Shown here piece by piece: positions 55,767-64,000 of a stretch of DNA of 64,000 nucleotides (position 1 is the stretch's first letter; each line of letters begins with the position of its first letter). Source of the DNA: Flavobacterium ranwuense. GTDB taxonomy: Bacteria > Bacteroidota > Bacteroidia > Flavobacteriales > Flavobacteriaceae. The notes beneath the pieces were generated by a model, which had not been told where the DNA came from, did not search any database, and saw nothing but the letters and a program-made list of their open reading frames with translations. The stretch spans positions 1-64,000 of the forward strand of contig NZ_SMLH01000005.1 of NCBI RefSeq assembly GCF_004349315.1, written 5' to 3'. A program made the position numbers and the translations under genes.

Positions 55767-55804
55767 TTCGAAAAGCACCTTGCAAGGTTTATTATAAATT
55801 CATA
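55762..55804. repeat. Near-copy of the LuxR-type gene's 3' end
   Basis: These 43 bases equal 46921-46964 apart from one missing A and one A to G change. In the original they encode the last residues (KSTLQGLL), the stop and the first bases after it. The two copies bracket an 8.8-kb block. Confidence 0.85.
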
Positions 55805-55924
55805 CAATGTCTATTTAAATAACAATATTTTCAAATAGGAAATTAAATTTTTCCAATTAATTTCAAAAAAATTAAAAATACCGCGATTTTTTTCTAATTT
55901 GCGAGTCAATTCAATATTCGAATA

Positions 55925-57700
55925 ATGACTCCAATAACTAGACTTTTTGATTTTCCTTATTATCAGCAAGATAAATATACTTCAATTCCTGATGCTTTAT
56001 CAACAAAGCAAAATGGCGTTTGGATAAAAACTTCTACCGAAGAATATATTGCCAAAGCCAATGCCATTTCGAGAGCGTTCTTAAGAATGAACGTTCAAAA
56101 AGACGATAAAATTGCCATTATTTCTTCTAATAATAGAACCGAATGGAATATTATGGATATTGGTATTTTGCAAACTGGTGCACAAAACGTCCCTGTTTAC
56201 CCTACTATTTCCGAAGAAGATTACGAATATATCCTGAATCATTCCGGTGCCATTTATTGTTTTGTTTCGGATGCTGAAGTATTACGAAAAGTAAATTTGA
56301 TAAAACATAATGTTCCAAATTTGAAAGAAGTCTATTCGTTCAACGAAATCGAAGGTTGTAAAAACTGGTCTGAATTGCTTACCCTTGGCGAAGACCAAAG
56401 CAATCAAAATGAAGTTGAAGCGCGTAAAAATAATGTAAAAACGGAAGATTTAGCAACCATTATTTATACTTCGGGAACAACAGGAAGACCTAAAGGAGTC
56501 ATGCTTTCGCATAAAAACATTGTATCCAATGTTTTGGACAGTGCTTCGAGAATTCCTTTTGAAGCAGGAAATAGTCGTGCCTTGAGCTTCCTTCCAATTT
56601 GTCATATTTTTGAAAGAATGATTTTGTATTTATACCAATATTATGGTGTTGCCGTCTATTTTGGCGAATCCATAGATAAAGTTGGTGACAATATCAGAGA
56701 AGTACAACCAAATGTTATTACTGCGGTTCCCAGACTTCTTGAAAAAGTATACGATAAAATCTATGCAAAAGGTACCGAATTAACAGGCATCAAAAAGAAA
56801 CTTTTCTTTTGGGCCATTGATTTAGGATTAATCTATGAGCCTTATGGCAAAAATGGATTTTGGTATGAGTTCCAACTCAAAATTGCCCGCAAATTGATTT
56901 TCAGCAAATGGAAAGAAGGTTTGGGAGGTAATTTAGATCTGATGGTTTCAGGAAGTGCCGCTTTACAACCTAGATTAGCCAGAATTTTCGCTGCCGCAGA
57001 AATTCCGGTAATGGAAGGCTATGGCTTAACCGAAACTTCTCCTGTAATATCTGTAAACGACACGAGAAATCACGGTTTCAAAATAGGAACTGTAGGGAAA
57101 GTAATCGATAATGTAGAAGTAAAAATTGCCGAAGACGGAGAAATTCTTTGTAAAGGACCTAACGTGATGATGGGATATTACAAAGATCCCGAAAAAACGG
57201 CGGAAGCACTTCAAGATGGCTATTTCCACACGGGTGATATCGGAATATTTGATGAAGAAGGTTTCTTGAAAATTACGGATCGTAAGAAAGAAATGTTCAA
57301 AACATCTGGAGGAAAATACATTGCACCACAGTTAATCGAAAACACGATGAAACAATCCCGTTTCATTGAACAAATAATGGTGATTGGTGACGGACAAAAA
57401 ATGCCGGCAGCCATTATTCAGCCAAGTTTTGACTTCATTAAAGAATGGGCAAATATTCATGGGATTGATGTTGGAAAAAGCAATGAAGAAATCATTGCAA
57501 ATGAAAAAGTTATTGCAAGAATTCAAGAAGAAATAGATACCTTAAATGAAAAATTTGGAAATTGGGAGAAAATAAAACGTTTTGAATTGACTCCGGACGC
57601 TTGGTCGATTGAAGGCGGACAATTGACTCCAACTTTAAAACTAAAACGAAAAATAGTGATGGAGAAATACATTGAGTTATTCAATAAAATATACAACTAG
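55925..57700 (+). CDS. fadD: Long-chain acyl-CoA synthetase
   Basis: The 591-aa AMP-forming ligase carries the P-loop-like YTSGTTGRPKGVMLSHKN, the GYGLTETSPV motif, YFHTGDIG and DRKKEMFKTSGGKYIAPQ with the C-terminal catalytic Lys region. Length and motif spacing match the bacterial FAA1-like group. It activates fatty acids to CoA thioesters with ATP and feeds the beta-oxidation genes 1.3-5 kb downstream. A terminator follows at 57801. Confidence 0.93.
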   Translation: MTPITRLFDFPYYQQDKYTSIPDALSTKQNGVWIKTSTEEYIAKANAISRAFLRMNVQKDDKIAIISSNNRTEWNIMDIGILQTGAQNVPVYPTISEEDYEYILNHSGAIYCFVSDAEVLRKVNLIKHNVPNLKEVYSFNEIEGCKNWSELLTLGEDQSNQNEVEARKNNVKTEDLATIIYTSGTTGRPKGVMLSHKNIVSNVLDSASRIPFEAGNSRALSFLPICHIFERMILYLYQYYGVAVYFGESIDKVGDNIREVQPNVITAVPRLLEKVYDKIYAKGTELTGIKKKLFFWAIDLGLIYEPYGKNGFWYEFQLKIARKLIFSKWKEGLGGNLDLMVSGSAALQPRLARIFAAAEIPVMEGYGLTETSPVISVNDTRNHGFKIGTVGKVIDNVEVKIAEDGEILCKGPNVMMGYYKDPEKTAEALQDGYFHTGDIGIFDEEGFLKITDRKKEMFKTSGGKYIAPQLIENTMKQSRFIEQIMVIGDGQKMPAAIIQPSFDFIKEWANIHGIDVGKSNEEIIANEKVIARIQEEIDTLNEKFGNWEKIKRFELTPDAWSIEGGQLTPTLKLKRKIVMEKYIELFNKIYN

Positions 57701-57800
57701 CCTTTGATAAAAACCTATTTCCCAGATGCAATTCATTTTTTGAAAGATATGAATAGTGGGGAGTTTAAGAAAGGGAAAACCTTATTAATAAATAATCACA

Positions 57801-57832
57801 AACTCATCAATAACTGATGAGTTTTTTTTTTT
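57801..57832 (+). terminator. Terminator after fadD
   Basis: AACTCATCA pairs with TGATGAGTT around a 5-base loop and is followed by more than eight T. Confidence 0.85.
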
Positions 57833-57944
57833 AAACTAAAATAAAAACACAACCAATCATTTCATATTTAATTGTCTTTAACACTATCTATTGCTTTGTT
57901 ATTTTTTAATATCTTTATTGTGTTAACCAATAAAACCAAACATT

Positions 57945-58331
57945 ATGAATGTAAAAAAAATTTTAGTTTCAGGCATCGTAGGTGGTATCGTCCAATTTCT
58001 TTTAGGATGGTTGTTTTACGCAATCCTATTTAAAAACTCATTCCCTACTAATGGAAATGAAAACATGTTATTCATATTTTTAGGATGTATGACTTTTGGA
58101 TTTTTCGTCTCTTACATTTTTACGAAATGGGCCGGAATTTCAAATGCAAAGACTGGTTTAAAAGCCGGTGCCGTTATTGGATTATTCATGGCACTGTACA
58201 GTAATTTCTTTATGAATTCTATGACAAGTGATATCAATTATCAAACTATGGGATTAGATATTGCAATCACTGTTGTAATGGCCGCATTAGTAGGTGCAGT
58301 AATTGCTCTTGTTAATGGAAAACTAAAATAA
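57945..58331 (+). CDS. Small four-helix membrane protein
   Basis: The 128-aa protein has four hydrophobic segments with glycine-rich packing motifs (SGIVGGIVQFLLGW, GLKAGAVIGLFMALY, AALVGAVIALV). It resembles the DUF1761 type of membrane protein. It stands alone between two terminators. No function known. Confidence 0.7.
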   Translation: MNVKKILVSGIVGGIVQFLLGWLFYAILFKNSFPTNGNENMLFIFLGCMTFGFFVSYIFTKWAGISNAKTGLKAGAVIGLFMALYSNFFMNSMTSDINYQTMGLDIAITVVMAALVGAVIALVNGKLK

Positions 58332-58350
58332 AATATAAAAACACACCTAT

Positions 58351-58377
58351 AAACTCCTCATTTCTTGGGGAGTTTTT
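58351..58377 (+). terminator. Terminator after the small membrane protein gene
   Basis: AAACTCC pairs with GGAGTTT and a T run follows. Confidence 0.75.
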
Positions 58378-58442
58378 TAGTTTAAACAAAAAATCTCAAA
58401 AAAATATTTCAATATATTATGCGTGCATAGTATTTTTTTTAT

Positions 58443-58450
58443 TATATTTG
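58443..58450 (+). promoter_or_regulatory. Predicted -7 element of the beta-oxidation operon
   Basis: TATATTTG matches TAnnTTTG exactly, 18 bp before the MarR-type start codon. No clear -33 element. Confidence 0.5.
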
Positions 58451-58468
58451 AAATCGATATAGTTACAT

Positions 58469-58954
58469 ATGAAAGATAAAACAATAGATTATATTTTACG
58501 CGCCACCTGGCAAGCAGTAGCCAGAATGTATAATGAGGAAGCTTCTAAGTATGATGCGAGTATGGCAACAGGCTTTGCTTTGTTGAGTATTGATAAAGAA
58601 GGTGGAACGCCTTCGACGTCTTTAGGACCAAAAATGGGAATGGAAGCCACCAGCCTGACTAGAACCTTAAAATCCATGGAGGAAAAAGGCTTAATCATCA
58701 GAAAGAAAAACCCTGAAGATGGCCGTGGGGTATTAATTTACCTGACTGATTTTGGAAAAGAAAAAAGAGAATTATCTAAGAATACGGTGTTGAAATTCAA
58801 TGAAACGGTGAAACAACACATCTCAGCGGAGAAACTGCAACATTTTATTGAAGTAGCGGAAACGATTAACGAATTAATTCTAGACAAAAACATATTTAAT
58901 CAAACCGAAAAAATAGAAAATGACACCGCCATGTCCCAAAAGAACAATCAATAA
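58469..58954 (+). CDS. MarR family transcriptional regulator
   Basis: The 161-aa protein is a winged-helix MarR-type regulator: helix alpha3/4 MGMEATSLTRTLKSMEEKGLI, then the wing RKKNPEDGRGVLIYLTDFGK. It is the first gene of the beta-oxidation operon and probably represses it until an acyl-CoA binds. The dehydrogenase/hydratase gene starts 42 bp later. Confidence 0.9.
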   Translation: MKDKTIDYILRATWQAVARMYNEEASKYDASMATGFALLSIDKEGGTPSTSLGPKMGMEATSLTRTLKSMEEKGLIIRKKNPEDGRGVLIYLTDFGKEKRELSKNTVLKFNETVKQHISAEKLQHFIEVAETINELILDKNIFNQTEKIENDTAMSQKNNQ

Positions 58955-58996
58955 TGGCGTTACCATATTCAAATAAAAAACAAATATAAACAACGT

Positions 58997-61387
58997 ATGA
59001 AACGCACAATTAAAAAAGTTGCAGTAATAGGATCCGGAATTATGGGTTCTGGAATTGCCTGCCATTTTGCCAACATTGGAGTTGAAGTGTTACTGTTGGA
59101 CATTGTTCCAAGAGAACTTACCGAAGCGGAAGCTAAAAAAGGGCTCACTTTAGAAAGCAAAATTGTAAGAAACCGATTGGTGAACGAGCATTTAGCCAAT
59201 TCACTGAAATCGAAACCATCCCCTATCTACAATCAGAAATTTGCCAGCAGAATCACAACTGGTAATACCACTGATGACATGGCAAAAATAGCTGCTGTTG
59301 ATTGGATTATTGAGGTTGTAGTGGAACGTTTGGACATCAAAAAAATGGTTTTCGAACAAATTGAAAAATTCAGAAAACCGGGAACTTTGGTAACTTCAAA
59401 TACATCTGGAATTCCAATTCACTTTATGAGTGAAGGAAGAAGCGAGGATTTTCAAAAGCATTTCTGTGGGACACACTTTTTTAACCCTGCGCGTTATTTA
59501 AAATTATTCGAAATCATTCCTGGCCCACAAACAGCAACGGAAGTTTTGGATTTCCTTACGGATTATGGTTCTAAATTCTTAGGAAAAACTTCGGTCGTTG
59601 CCAAAGATACTCCTGCATTTATTGGTAACAGAATCGGAATTTACGGGATTCAAAGTTTGTTTCATTTGGTAAAAGAAATGGGATTAACGATTGAAGAAGT
59701 GGATAAATTGACCGGTCCAGTTATTGGCCGTCCAAAATCGGCTACTTTCAGAACGGTAGATGTAGTTGGATTGGATACTTTGGTACATGTTGCCAACGGA
59801 ATCTACGAAAACTGCCCGAATGACGAACAACACGATTTGTTCAAACTGCCTGATTTCGTCAACAAAATGATGGAGAACAAATGGTTGGGTAGTAAAACTG
59901 GACAAGGTTTTTATAAAAAAGTAGACAAAGATATTTTGTCTTTGGACTTAGATACTTTAGAATACCGTCCGGCTAAAAAAGCTACTTTTGCTACTTTAGA
60001 ACTGACAAAAACGATCGATAAACCTATTGACCGTTTTAAAGTTCTGGTAAAAGGAAAAGACAAAGCGGGAGAATTCTACAGAAAAAGTTTTGCAGGAATG
60101 TTTGCTTACGTTTCGAACAGAATTCCTGAAATTACAGATGAATTATACAAGATTGACGATGCGATGAAAGCCGGTTTTGGATGGGAAAATGGCCCTTTCG
60201 AAATTTGGGATGCCATTGGTGTCGAAAAAGGAATCGAAATCATGAAAGCGGAAGGTTTAGCGCCAGCTTCTTGGGTAACTGATATGTTGACTTCCGGAAG
60301 TTCTAGTTTTTATTCTATTAAAGAAGGAGCAACTTTTTTCTACAATATTCCAACCAAATCGCAAACTAAAGTTCCCGGTCAGGATGCCTTTATCATCCTG
60401 AACAACATTCGCGAAAGCAAAAAAGTGTGGAGCAATAGCGGAGCGATTATACAAGATTTAGGAGACGGAATCTTGAATTTAGAATTCCAGTCTAAAATGA
60501 ATACGATTGGTGGCGATGTTTTGGCAGCTATCAATAAAGCAATTGACTTATCTGAAAAAGAATATCAAGGTCTGGTTATTGGAAATCAAGCAGCGAATTT
60601 CTCTGTTGGAGCCAATATCGGAATGATTTTCATGATGGCAGTCGAGCAAGAATACGATGAGTTGAATATGGCGATCAAAATGTTCCAAGACACGATGATG
60701 CGCGTGCGTTACTCTGGAATTCCAGTTGTGGTTGCCCCACACGGAATGACTTTTGGTGGTGGTTGCGAAATGAGTTTACATGCTGATAAAGTAGTTGCAG
60801 CAGCAGAAACATATATGGGATTAGTGGAATTTGGTGTTGGAGTAATTCCTGGCGGCGGCGGATCGAAAGAAATGGCATTGCGTGCAGCTGATTTATTCCA
60901 TAAAAATGATGTGGAGTTGAACGTATTGCAAGAATATTTCTTGACGATCGCTATGGCAAAAGTGTCTACTTCTGGATACGAAGCTTTTGATACCGGACTT
61001 TTACAACACGGAAAAGATATTATTGTAGTGAATAAAGACCGTCAGATTGCCGAAGCGAAGAAACACGCTTTACTAATGGCAGAAGCAGGTTACACACAAC
61101 CGATTCGCAGAAGCGATGTGAAAGTATTAGGAAAGCAAGCTCTTGGAATGTTCTTAGTAGGAACGGACCAAATGGAAGCCGGAAAATACATCTCGGAACA
61201 CGACAAGAAAATTGCTAACAAACTGGCGTATGTTATGGCTGGTGGTGATTTATCAGAACCAACTTTAGTAACCGAACAATATTTATTGGATTTGGAACGT
61301 GAAGCTTTCTTATCGCTTTGTACCGAAAGAAAAACATTGGAGAGAATCCAATTTATGTTAACCAAAGGGAAACCTCTAAGAAACTAA
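58997..61387 (+). CDS. Fused 3-hydroxyacyl-CoA dehydrogenase / enoyl-CoA hydratase
   Basis: The 796-aa protein starts with a Rossmann NAD-binding motif (VIGSGIMGSGIACHFAN) and the HAD domains with FCGTHFFNPA and GPVIGRPKSATFRTVDVVGLDT. A crotonase domain is at the C-terminus, with GMTFGGGCEMSLHADKV and GVIPGGGG. The domain order is reversed relative to E. coli FadB. It catalyses hydration and NAD-dependent oxidation of acyl-CoA. Four bases separate it from the thiolase gene. Confidence 0.93.
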   Translation: MKRTIKKVAVIGSGIMGSGIACHFANIGVEVLLLDIVPRELTEAEAKKGLTLESKIVRNRLVNEHLANSLKSKPSPIYNQKFASRITTGNTTDDMAKIAAVDWIIEVVVERLDIKKMVFEQIEKFRKPGTLVTSNTSGIPIHFMSEGRSEDFQKHFCGTHFFNPARYLKLFEIIPGPQTATEVLDFLTDYGSKFLGKTSVVAKDTPAFIGNRIGIYGIQSLFHLVKEMGLTIEEVDKLTGPVIGRPKSATFRTVDVVGLDTLVHVANGIYENCPNDEQHDLFKLPDFVNKMMENKWLGSKTGQGFYKKVDKDILSLDLDTLEYRPAKKATFATLELTKTIDKPIDRFKVLVKGKDKAGEFYRKSFAGMFAYVSNRIPEITDELYKIDDAMKAGFGWENGPFEIWDAIGVEKGIEIMKAEGLAPASWVTDMLTSGSSSFYSIKEGATFFYNIPTKSQTKVPGQDAFIILNNIRESKKVWSNSGAIIQDLGDGILNLEFQSKMNTIGGDVLAAINKAIDLSEKEYQGLVIGNQAANFSVGANIGMIFMMAVEQEYDELNMAIKMFQDTMMRVRYSGIPVVVAPHGMTFGGGCEMSLHADKVVAAAETYMGLVEFGVGVIPGGGGSKEMALRAADLFHKNDVELNVLQEYFLTIAMAKVSTSGYEAFDTGLLQHGKDIIVVNKDRQIAEAKKHALLMAEAGYTQPIRRSDVKVLGKQALGMFLVGTDQMEAGKYISEHDKKIANKLAYVMAGGDLSEPTLVTEQYLLDLEREAFLSLCTERKTLERIQFMLTKGKPLRN

Positions 61388-61391
61388 AAAA

Positions 61392-62573
61392 ATGAAAACA
61401 GCCTATATAGTAAAAGCATACAGAACAGCCGTGGGGAAAGCTCCAAAAGGTGTGTTTAGATTTAAACGTCCTGATGAATTGGCAGCAGAAACGATTCAGT
61501 TTATGATGAATGAGTTGCCTGATTTCGACAAAAAACGTATTGACGACGTAATGGTAGGAAATGCGATGCCGGAAGCAGAACAAGGACTTAACGTGGGGCG
61601 ATTGATTTCCTTAATGGGATTGAAAATCGAAGATGTTCCGGGTGTAACCGTAAACCGTTATTGCGCCTCAGGATTAGAAACAATTGGTATGGCAACAGCC
61701 AAAATCCAATCTGGAATGGCGGATTGTATCATTGCCGGTGGTGCTGAAAGCATGAGTTTTATTCCAATGGGAGGTTACAAACCAACCCCGGATTATGCTG
61801 TTGCAAAAGCTGGAAACGAAGATTACTATTGGGGAATGGGATTAACTGCTGAAGCGGTTGCCAAACAATTCAATGTATCACGTGCCGACCAAGATGAATT
61901 CGCTTATAACTCACACATGAAAGCCCTGAAAGCGCAAGCAGAAGGCAGATTTGACAAACAAATTGTTCCAATTACTGTGGAACAGACGTTTATCAATGAA
62001 AATGGTAAAAAAGAAACTAAATCATATGTCGTAAATAAAGATGAAGGTCCTAGAGCAGGAACTTCTGTAGAAGCTTTGGCAGGTTTAAGACCCGTTTTTG
62101 AAGCTGGCGGAAGTGTAACTGCAGGGAACTCTTCTCAAATGAGTGATGGAGCAGCTTTTGTTCTAATCATGAGTGAAGAAATGGTGAAAGAATTGAACCT
62201 TACTCCTATCGCCCGTTTGGTAAACTTCGCATCAGCAGGAGTAGAACCAAGAATCATGGGAATTGGTCCTGTAAAAGCAATTCCAAAAGCGTTGAGACAA
62301 GCCGGATTAACATTAAATGATATTGATTTAATCGAGCTAAACGAAGCATTTGCTTCACAAGCATTAGCAGTAACGAGAGAATTAAACCTAAATCCTGATA
62401 TCATCAATGTCAATGGTGGAGCGATTGCATTAGGTCATCCACTAGGTTGTACAGGTGCTAAACTTTCTGTTCAACTATTCGACGAAATGAGACACAGAGG
62501 AAGCAAATACGGAATTGTAAGTATGTGTGTGGGAACAGGTCAAGGTTCTGCTGGAATCTACGAACTGCTTTAA
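61392..62573 (+). CDS. fadA: Acetyl-CoA C-acyltransferase (thiolase)
   Basis: The 393-aa thiolase has the acyl-accepting Cys in NRYCASGLETIG, the GGAIALGHPLGCTGAK histidine motif and the second catalytic Cys in SMCVGTGQGSAG. It cleaves 3-ketoacyl-CoA to acetyl-CoA as the last step of beta-oxidation. The gene belongs to the operon with the fused dehydrogenase. The acyl-CoA dehydrogenase gene follows, but a four-helix-bundle insert separates the two. Confidence 0.95.
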   Translation: MKTAYIVKAYRTAVGKAPKGVFRFKRPDELAAETIQFMMNELPDFDKKRIDDVMVGNAMPEAEQGLNVGRLISLMGLKIEDVPGVTVNRYCASGLETIGMATAKIQSGMADCIIAGGAESMSFIPMGGYKPTPDYAVAKAGNEDYYWGMGLTAEAVAKQFNVSRADQDEFAYNSHMKALKAQAEGRFDKQIVPITVEQTFINENGKKETKSYVVNKDEGPRAGTSVEALAGLRPVFEAGGSVTAGNSSQMSDGAAFVLIMSEEMVKELNLTPIARLVNFASAGVEPRIMGIGPVKAIPKALRQAGLTLNDIDLIELNEAFASQALAVTRELNLNPDIINVNGGAIALGHPLGCTGAKLSVQLFDEMRHRGSKYGIVSMCVGTGQGSAGIYELL

Positions 62574-62574
62574 T

Positions 62575-62998
62575 TTATTTTAAATGATGAATTTTAAATT
62601 TTAAATGGGTATGAAAGATAACATTATTGCAATTAAAAATTTTGATTTTGCATTGTCGATTATAAATCTTTTTATTCAGCTTAAAAAAGAAAATGAATTC
62701 ATCGTTTCTAAACAAATACTAAGGTCAGCAACGAGTATTGGCGCCAATATTCAAGAGGCAATTGCTGCACAATCTAAAAGAGATTTCATAAATAAAATGG
62801 CTATTGCATCTAAAGAAGCTAGAGAAACGAAATACTGGTTGCGATTATTAGATAAATCGGAACTGACTTCAATATCTGTGTCCAATTAATTAATTGAAAT
62901 TGAGCATATAATAAACATTATAACAAAAATAATAAAGACTTCTCAGGAAGTCAGCATTACGAAATAATTTAAAATTTAAAATTCATCATTTAAAATAA
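62575..62998. repeat. Perfect 31-bp inverted repeats around the four-helix-bundle gene
   Basis: The arms 62575-62605 and 62968-62998 are exact reverse complements. They enclose the small gene at 62605 and nothing else; the left arm ends on the first base of its start codon. In RNA they would form a long stem with the gene in the loop. Confidence 0.85.
62605..62889 (+). CDS. Four-helix-bundle protein (23S rRNA intervening-sequence protein family)
   Basis: The 94-aa protein matches the four-helix-bundle/IVP family: FIVSKQILRSATSIGANIQEA, then ASKEARETKYWLRLLDKSEL. The family usually has about 115-120 residues. Here the frame stops at TAA 62887, but the same frame continues with LIEIEHIINIITKIIKTSQ to a stop at 62964, so the last helix seems to have been cut off by a nonsense mutation. 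It lies inside a beta-oxidation operon between perfect inverted repeats. Confidence 0.75.
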   Translation: MGMKDNIIAIKNFDFALSIINLFIQLKKENEFIVSKQILRSATSIGANIQEAIAAQSKRDFINKMAIASKEARETKYWLRLLDKSELTSISVSN

Positions 62999-63004
62999 CA
63001 AGAA

Positions 63005-64000
63005 ATGGCAGATACAATTGAAAAAAACGTAACCCGTGGTGGTCAGTTTTTGGTTAAAGAAACAAAATGCGAAGACATCTTCACTCCTGAAGATTTCAAT
63101 GAAGAGCAATTAATGATGCGTGACTCCGTGAGAGAGTTTGTGGACAAAGAAATCTGGCCTAACAAGGATCGCTTTGAGAAAAAAGATTTTGCCTTAACTG
63201 TAGAAAGTATGCATAAGGCTGCTGAAATGGGTTTTTTGAGTATCGCTGTTCCTGAAGCTTATGGCGGAATGGGAATGGGATTTGTTAATACTGTTTTGGT
63301 TTGTGATTATATTTCGGGAGCAACAGGTTCCTTTTCTTCTGCTTTTGGAGCACATACAGGAATTGGAACATTGCCAATTACTTTGTACGGAACGGAAGAA
63401 CAAAAGCAAAAATACGTAACCAAATTAGCCTCTGGCGAATGGTTTGGAGCGTACTGCTTGACTGAACCAGGCGCTGGTAGTGATGCCAATTCCGGAAAAA
63501 CAAAAGCAGTATTATCTGAGGATGGAACGCATTATAAAATCACAGGACAAAAAATGTGGATTACCAATGCAGGGTTTTGCAATGTCTTTATTGTTTTTGC
63601 CCGTATCGGAGAGGATAAAAATATAACTGGCTTTATCGTAGAAAATGACCCTAATAATGGTATTTCTATGAACGAAGAAGAACATAAATTAGGAATTCGC
63701 TCCTCTTCCACGCGTCAAGTTTTCTTTGCAGATACAAAAGTTCCTGTTGAAAACATGTTATCCGAAAGAGGAAATGGGTTCAAAATAGCCATGAATGCTT
63801 TGAATGTAGGCCGAATCAAATTGGCCGCTGCCTGTTTAGATGCACAACGCAGGGTCATTTCAAACGCAACAAAATACGCTAATGAAAGAATACAATTCAA
63901 TACTGCTATTTCACAGTTTGGAGCCATCCGCGCAAAATTAGCAGAAATGGCAACTTCATGTTATGCCGGAGAAAGTGCTACTTATCGTGCTGCAAAAGAT
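63005..64000 (+). CDS. Acyl-CoA dehydrogenase (runs off the right edge)
   Basis: From ATG 63005 332 codons are visible and the frame is open at the edge. The family signatures CLTEPGAGSDA and a flavin-binding WITNAGFCNVF are present, as is LGIRSSSTRQVFF. The family total is commonly about 600 aa in this operon type in Flavobacteriia. It introduces the trans-2 double bond, transferring electrons to an electron-transfer flavoprotein. It completes the beta-oxidation set. Confidence 0.93.
   Translation, partial: MADTIEKNVTRGGQFLVKETKCEDIFTPEDFNEEQLMMRDSVREFVDKEIWPNKDRFEKKDFALTVESMHKAAEMGFLSIAVPEAYGGMGMGFVNTVLVCDYISGATGSFSSAFGAHTGIGTLPITLYGTEEQKQKYVTKLASGEWFGAYCLTEPGAGSDANSGKTKAVLSEDGTHYKITGQKMWITNAGFCNVFIVFARIGEDKNITGFIVENDPNNGISMNEEEHKLGIRSSSTRQVFFADTKVPVENMLSERGNGFKIAMNALNVGRIKLAAACLDAQRRVISNATKYANERIQFNTAISQFGAIRAKLAEMATSCYAGESATYRAAKD

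Noticed and set aside
57712..57819. Small frame after fadD, in the same frame (KTYFPDAIHFLKD...)
   Set aside because: It has no ATG start except deep inside, and it ends in the terminator hairpin. Not enough support for a gene.
1..64000. CRISPR arrays, insertion sequences, rRNA
   Set aside because: No regular spacer-repeat pattern, transposase motif or rRNA sequence was seen on either strand.

Overview
The window is AT-rich and reads as a chromosome segment of a member of the Bacteroidota, most likely a Flavobacterium or close relative. The evidence is the set of family-specific genes (T9SS-type C-terminal sorting domain, DUF3667, DUF6428, BshB1, LigD with an N-terminal phosphoesterase domain, membrane-bound AraC regulators) and promoter matches to the Bacteroidota -7 motif TAnnTTTG. 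No rRNA, transposase, integrase or CRISPR array was found. One tRNA (His) is present.

Layout. 1-1 kb: the 5' part of ligD (minus strand) and a small acidic protein. 1.5-4.1 kb: an arsenic operon (arsR, DUF6428, arsC-like phosphatase, acr3). 4.2-7.8 kb: a DUF389 membrane protein and two Tat-type ferritin-like proteins. 8-11 kb: arginase and ornithine aminotransferase, divergent from an Lrp/AsnC regulator. 11-16 kb: penicillin-acylase-like Ntn hydrolase, dienelactone hydrolase, DUF3667 protein and M28 peptidase. 16-20 kb: PAS histidine kinase, tRNA-His, bshB1 (bacillithiol) and a menaquinone pair (isochorismate synthase, hotdog thioesterase). 20-28 kb: a beta-helix lipoprotein, a secreted endonuclease I and purL.

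27.95-39 kb is the most unusual part. It is a run of co-oriented, mostly unrelated genes, each followed by a 120-160 bp imperfect palindrome ending in a GRACGTT-like core. In most units the first 8-13 bases after the core are the reverse complement of the bases that open the palindrome of the same unit, and not of the neighbouring unit. This is the geometry of integron gene cassettes with attC sites, but the GTTRRRY core consensus is not kept and no integrase lies in the window. I treat it as a non-canonical, integrase-less cassette array of about nine units. Three units carry broken genes and one site is a half-site. Two units share the same design: a membrane AraC regulator followed by a secreted hydrolase.

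39-46 kb: a TPR/adenylate cyclase with a small overlapping partner gene, a YitT protein, an HD-domain protein, a GH92 mannosidase, then a diverged copy of the last 46 codons of purL plus its terminator. The 18 kb between purL and this copy is therefore flanked by two purL 3' ends. 46-56 kb: a PAS/LuxR regulator whose start codon lies inside a perfect 27-bp inverted repeat, then about a dozen small, mostly secreted proteins of unknown function mixed with gene fragments. A 43-bp near-copy of the regulator's 3' end closes this block at 55.8 kb. 56-64 kb: fatty-acid degradation (acyl-CoA ligase, MarR regulator, fused 3-hydroxyacyl-CoA dehydrogenase/enoyl-CoA hydratase, thiolase, acyl-CoA dehydrogenase). 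A four-helix-bundle (IVP-like) gene is wedged into that operon between perfect 31-bp inverted repeats.
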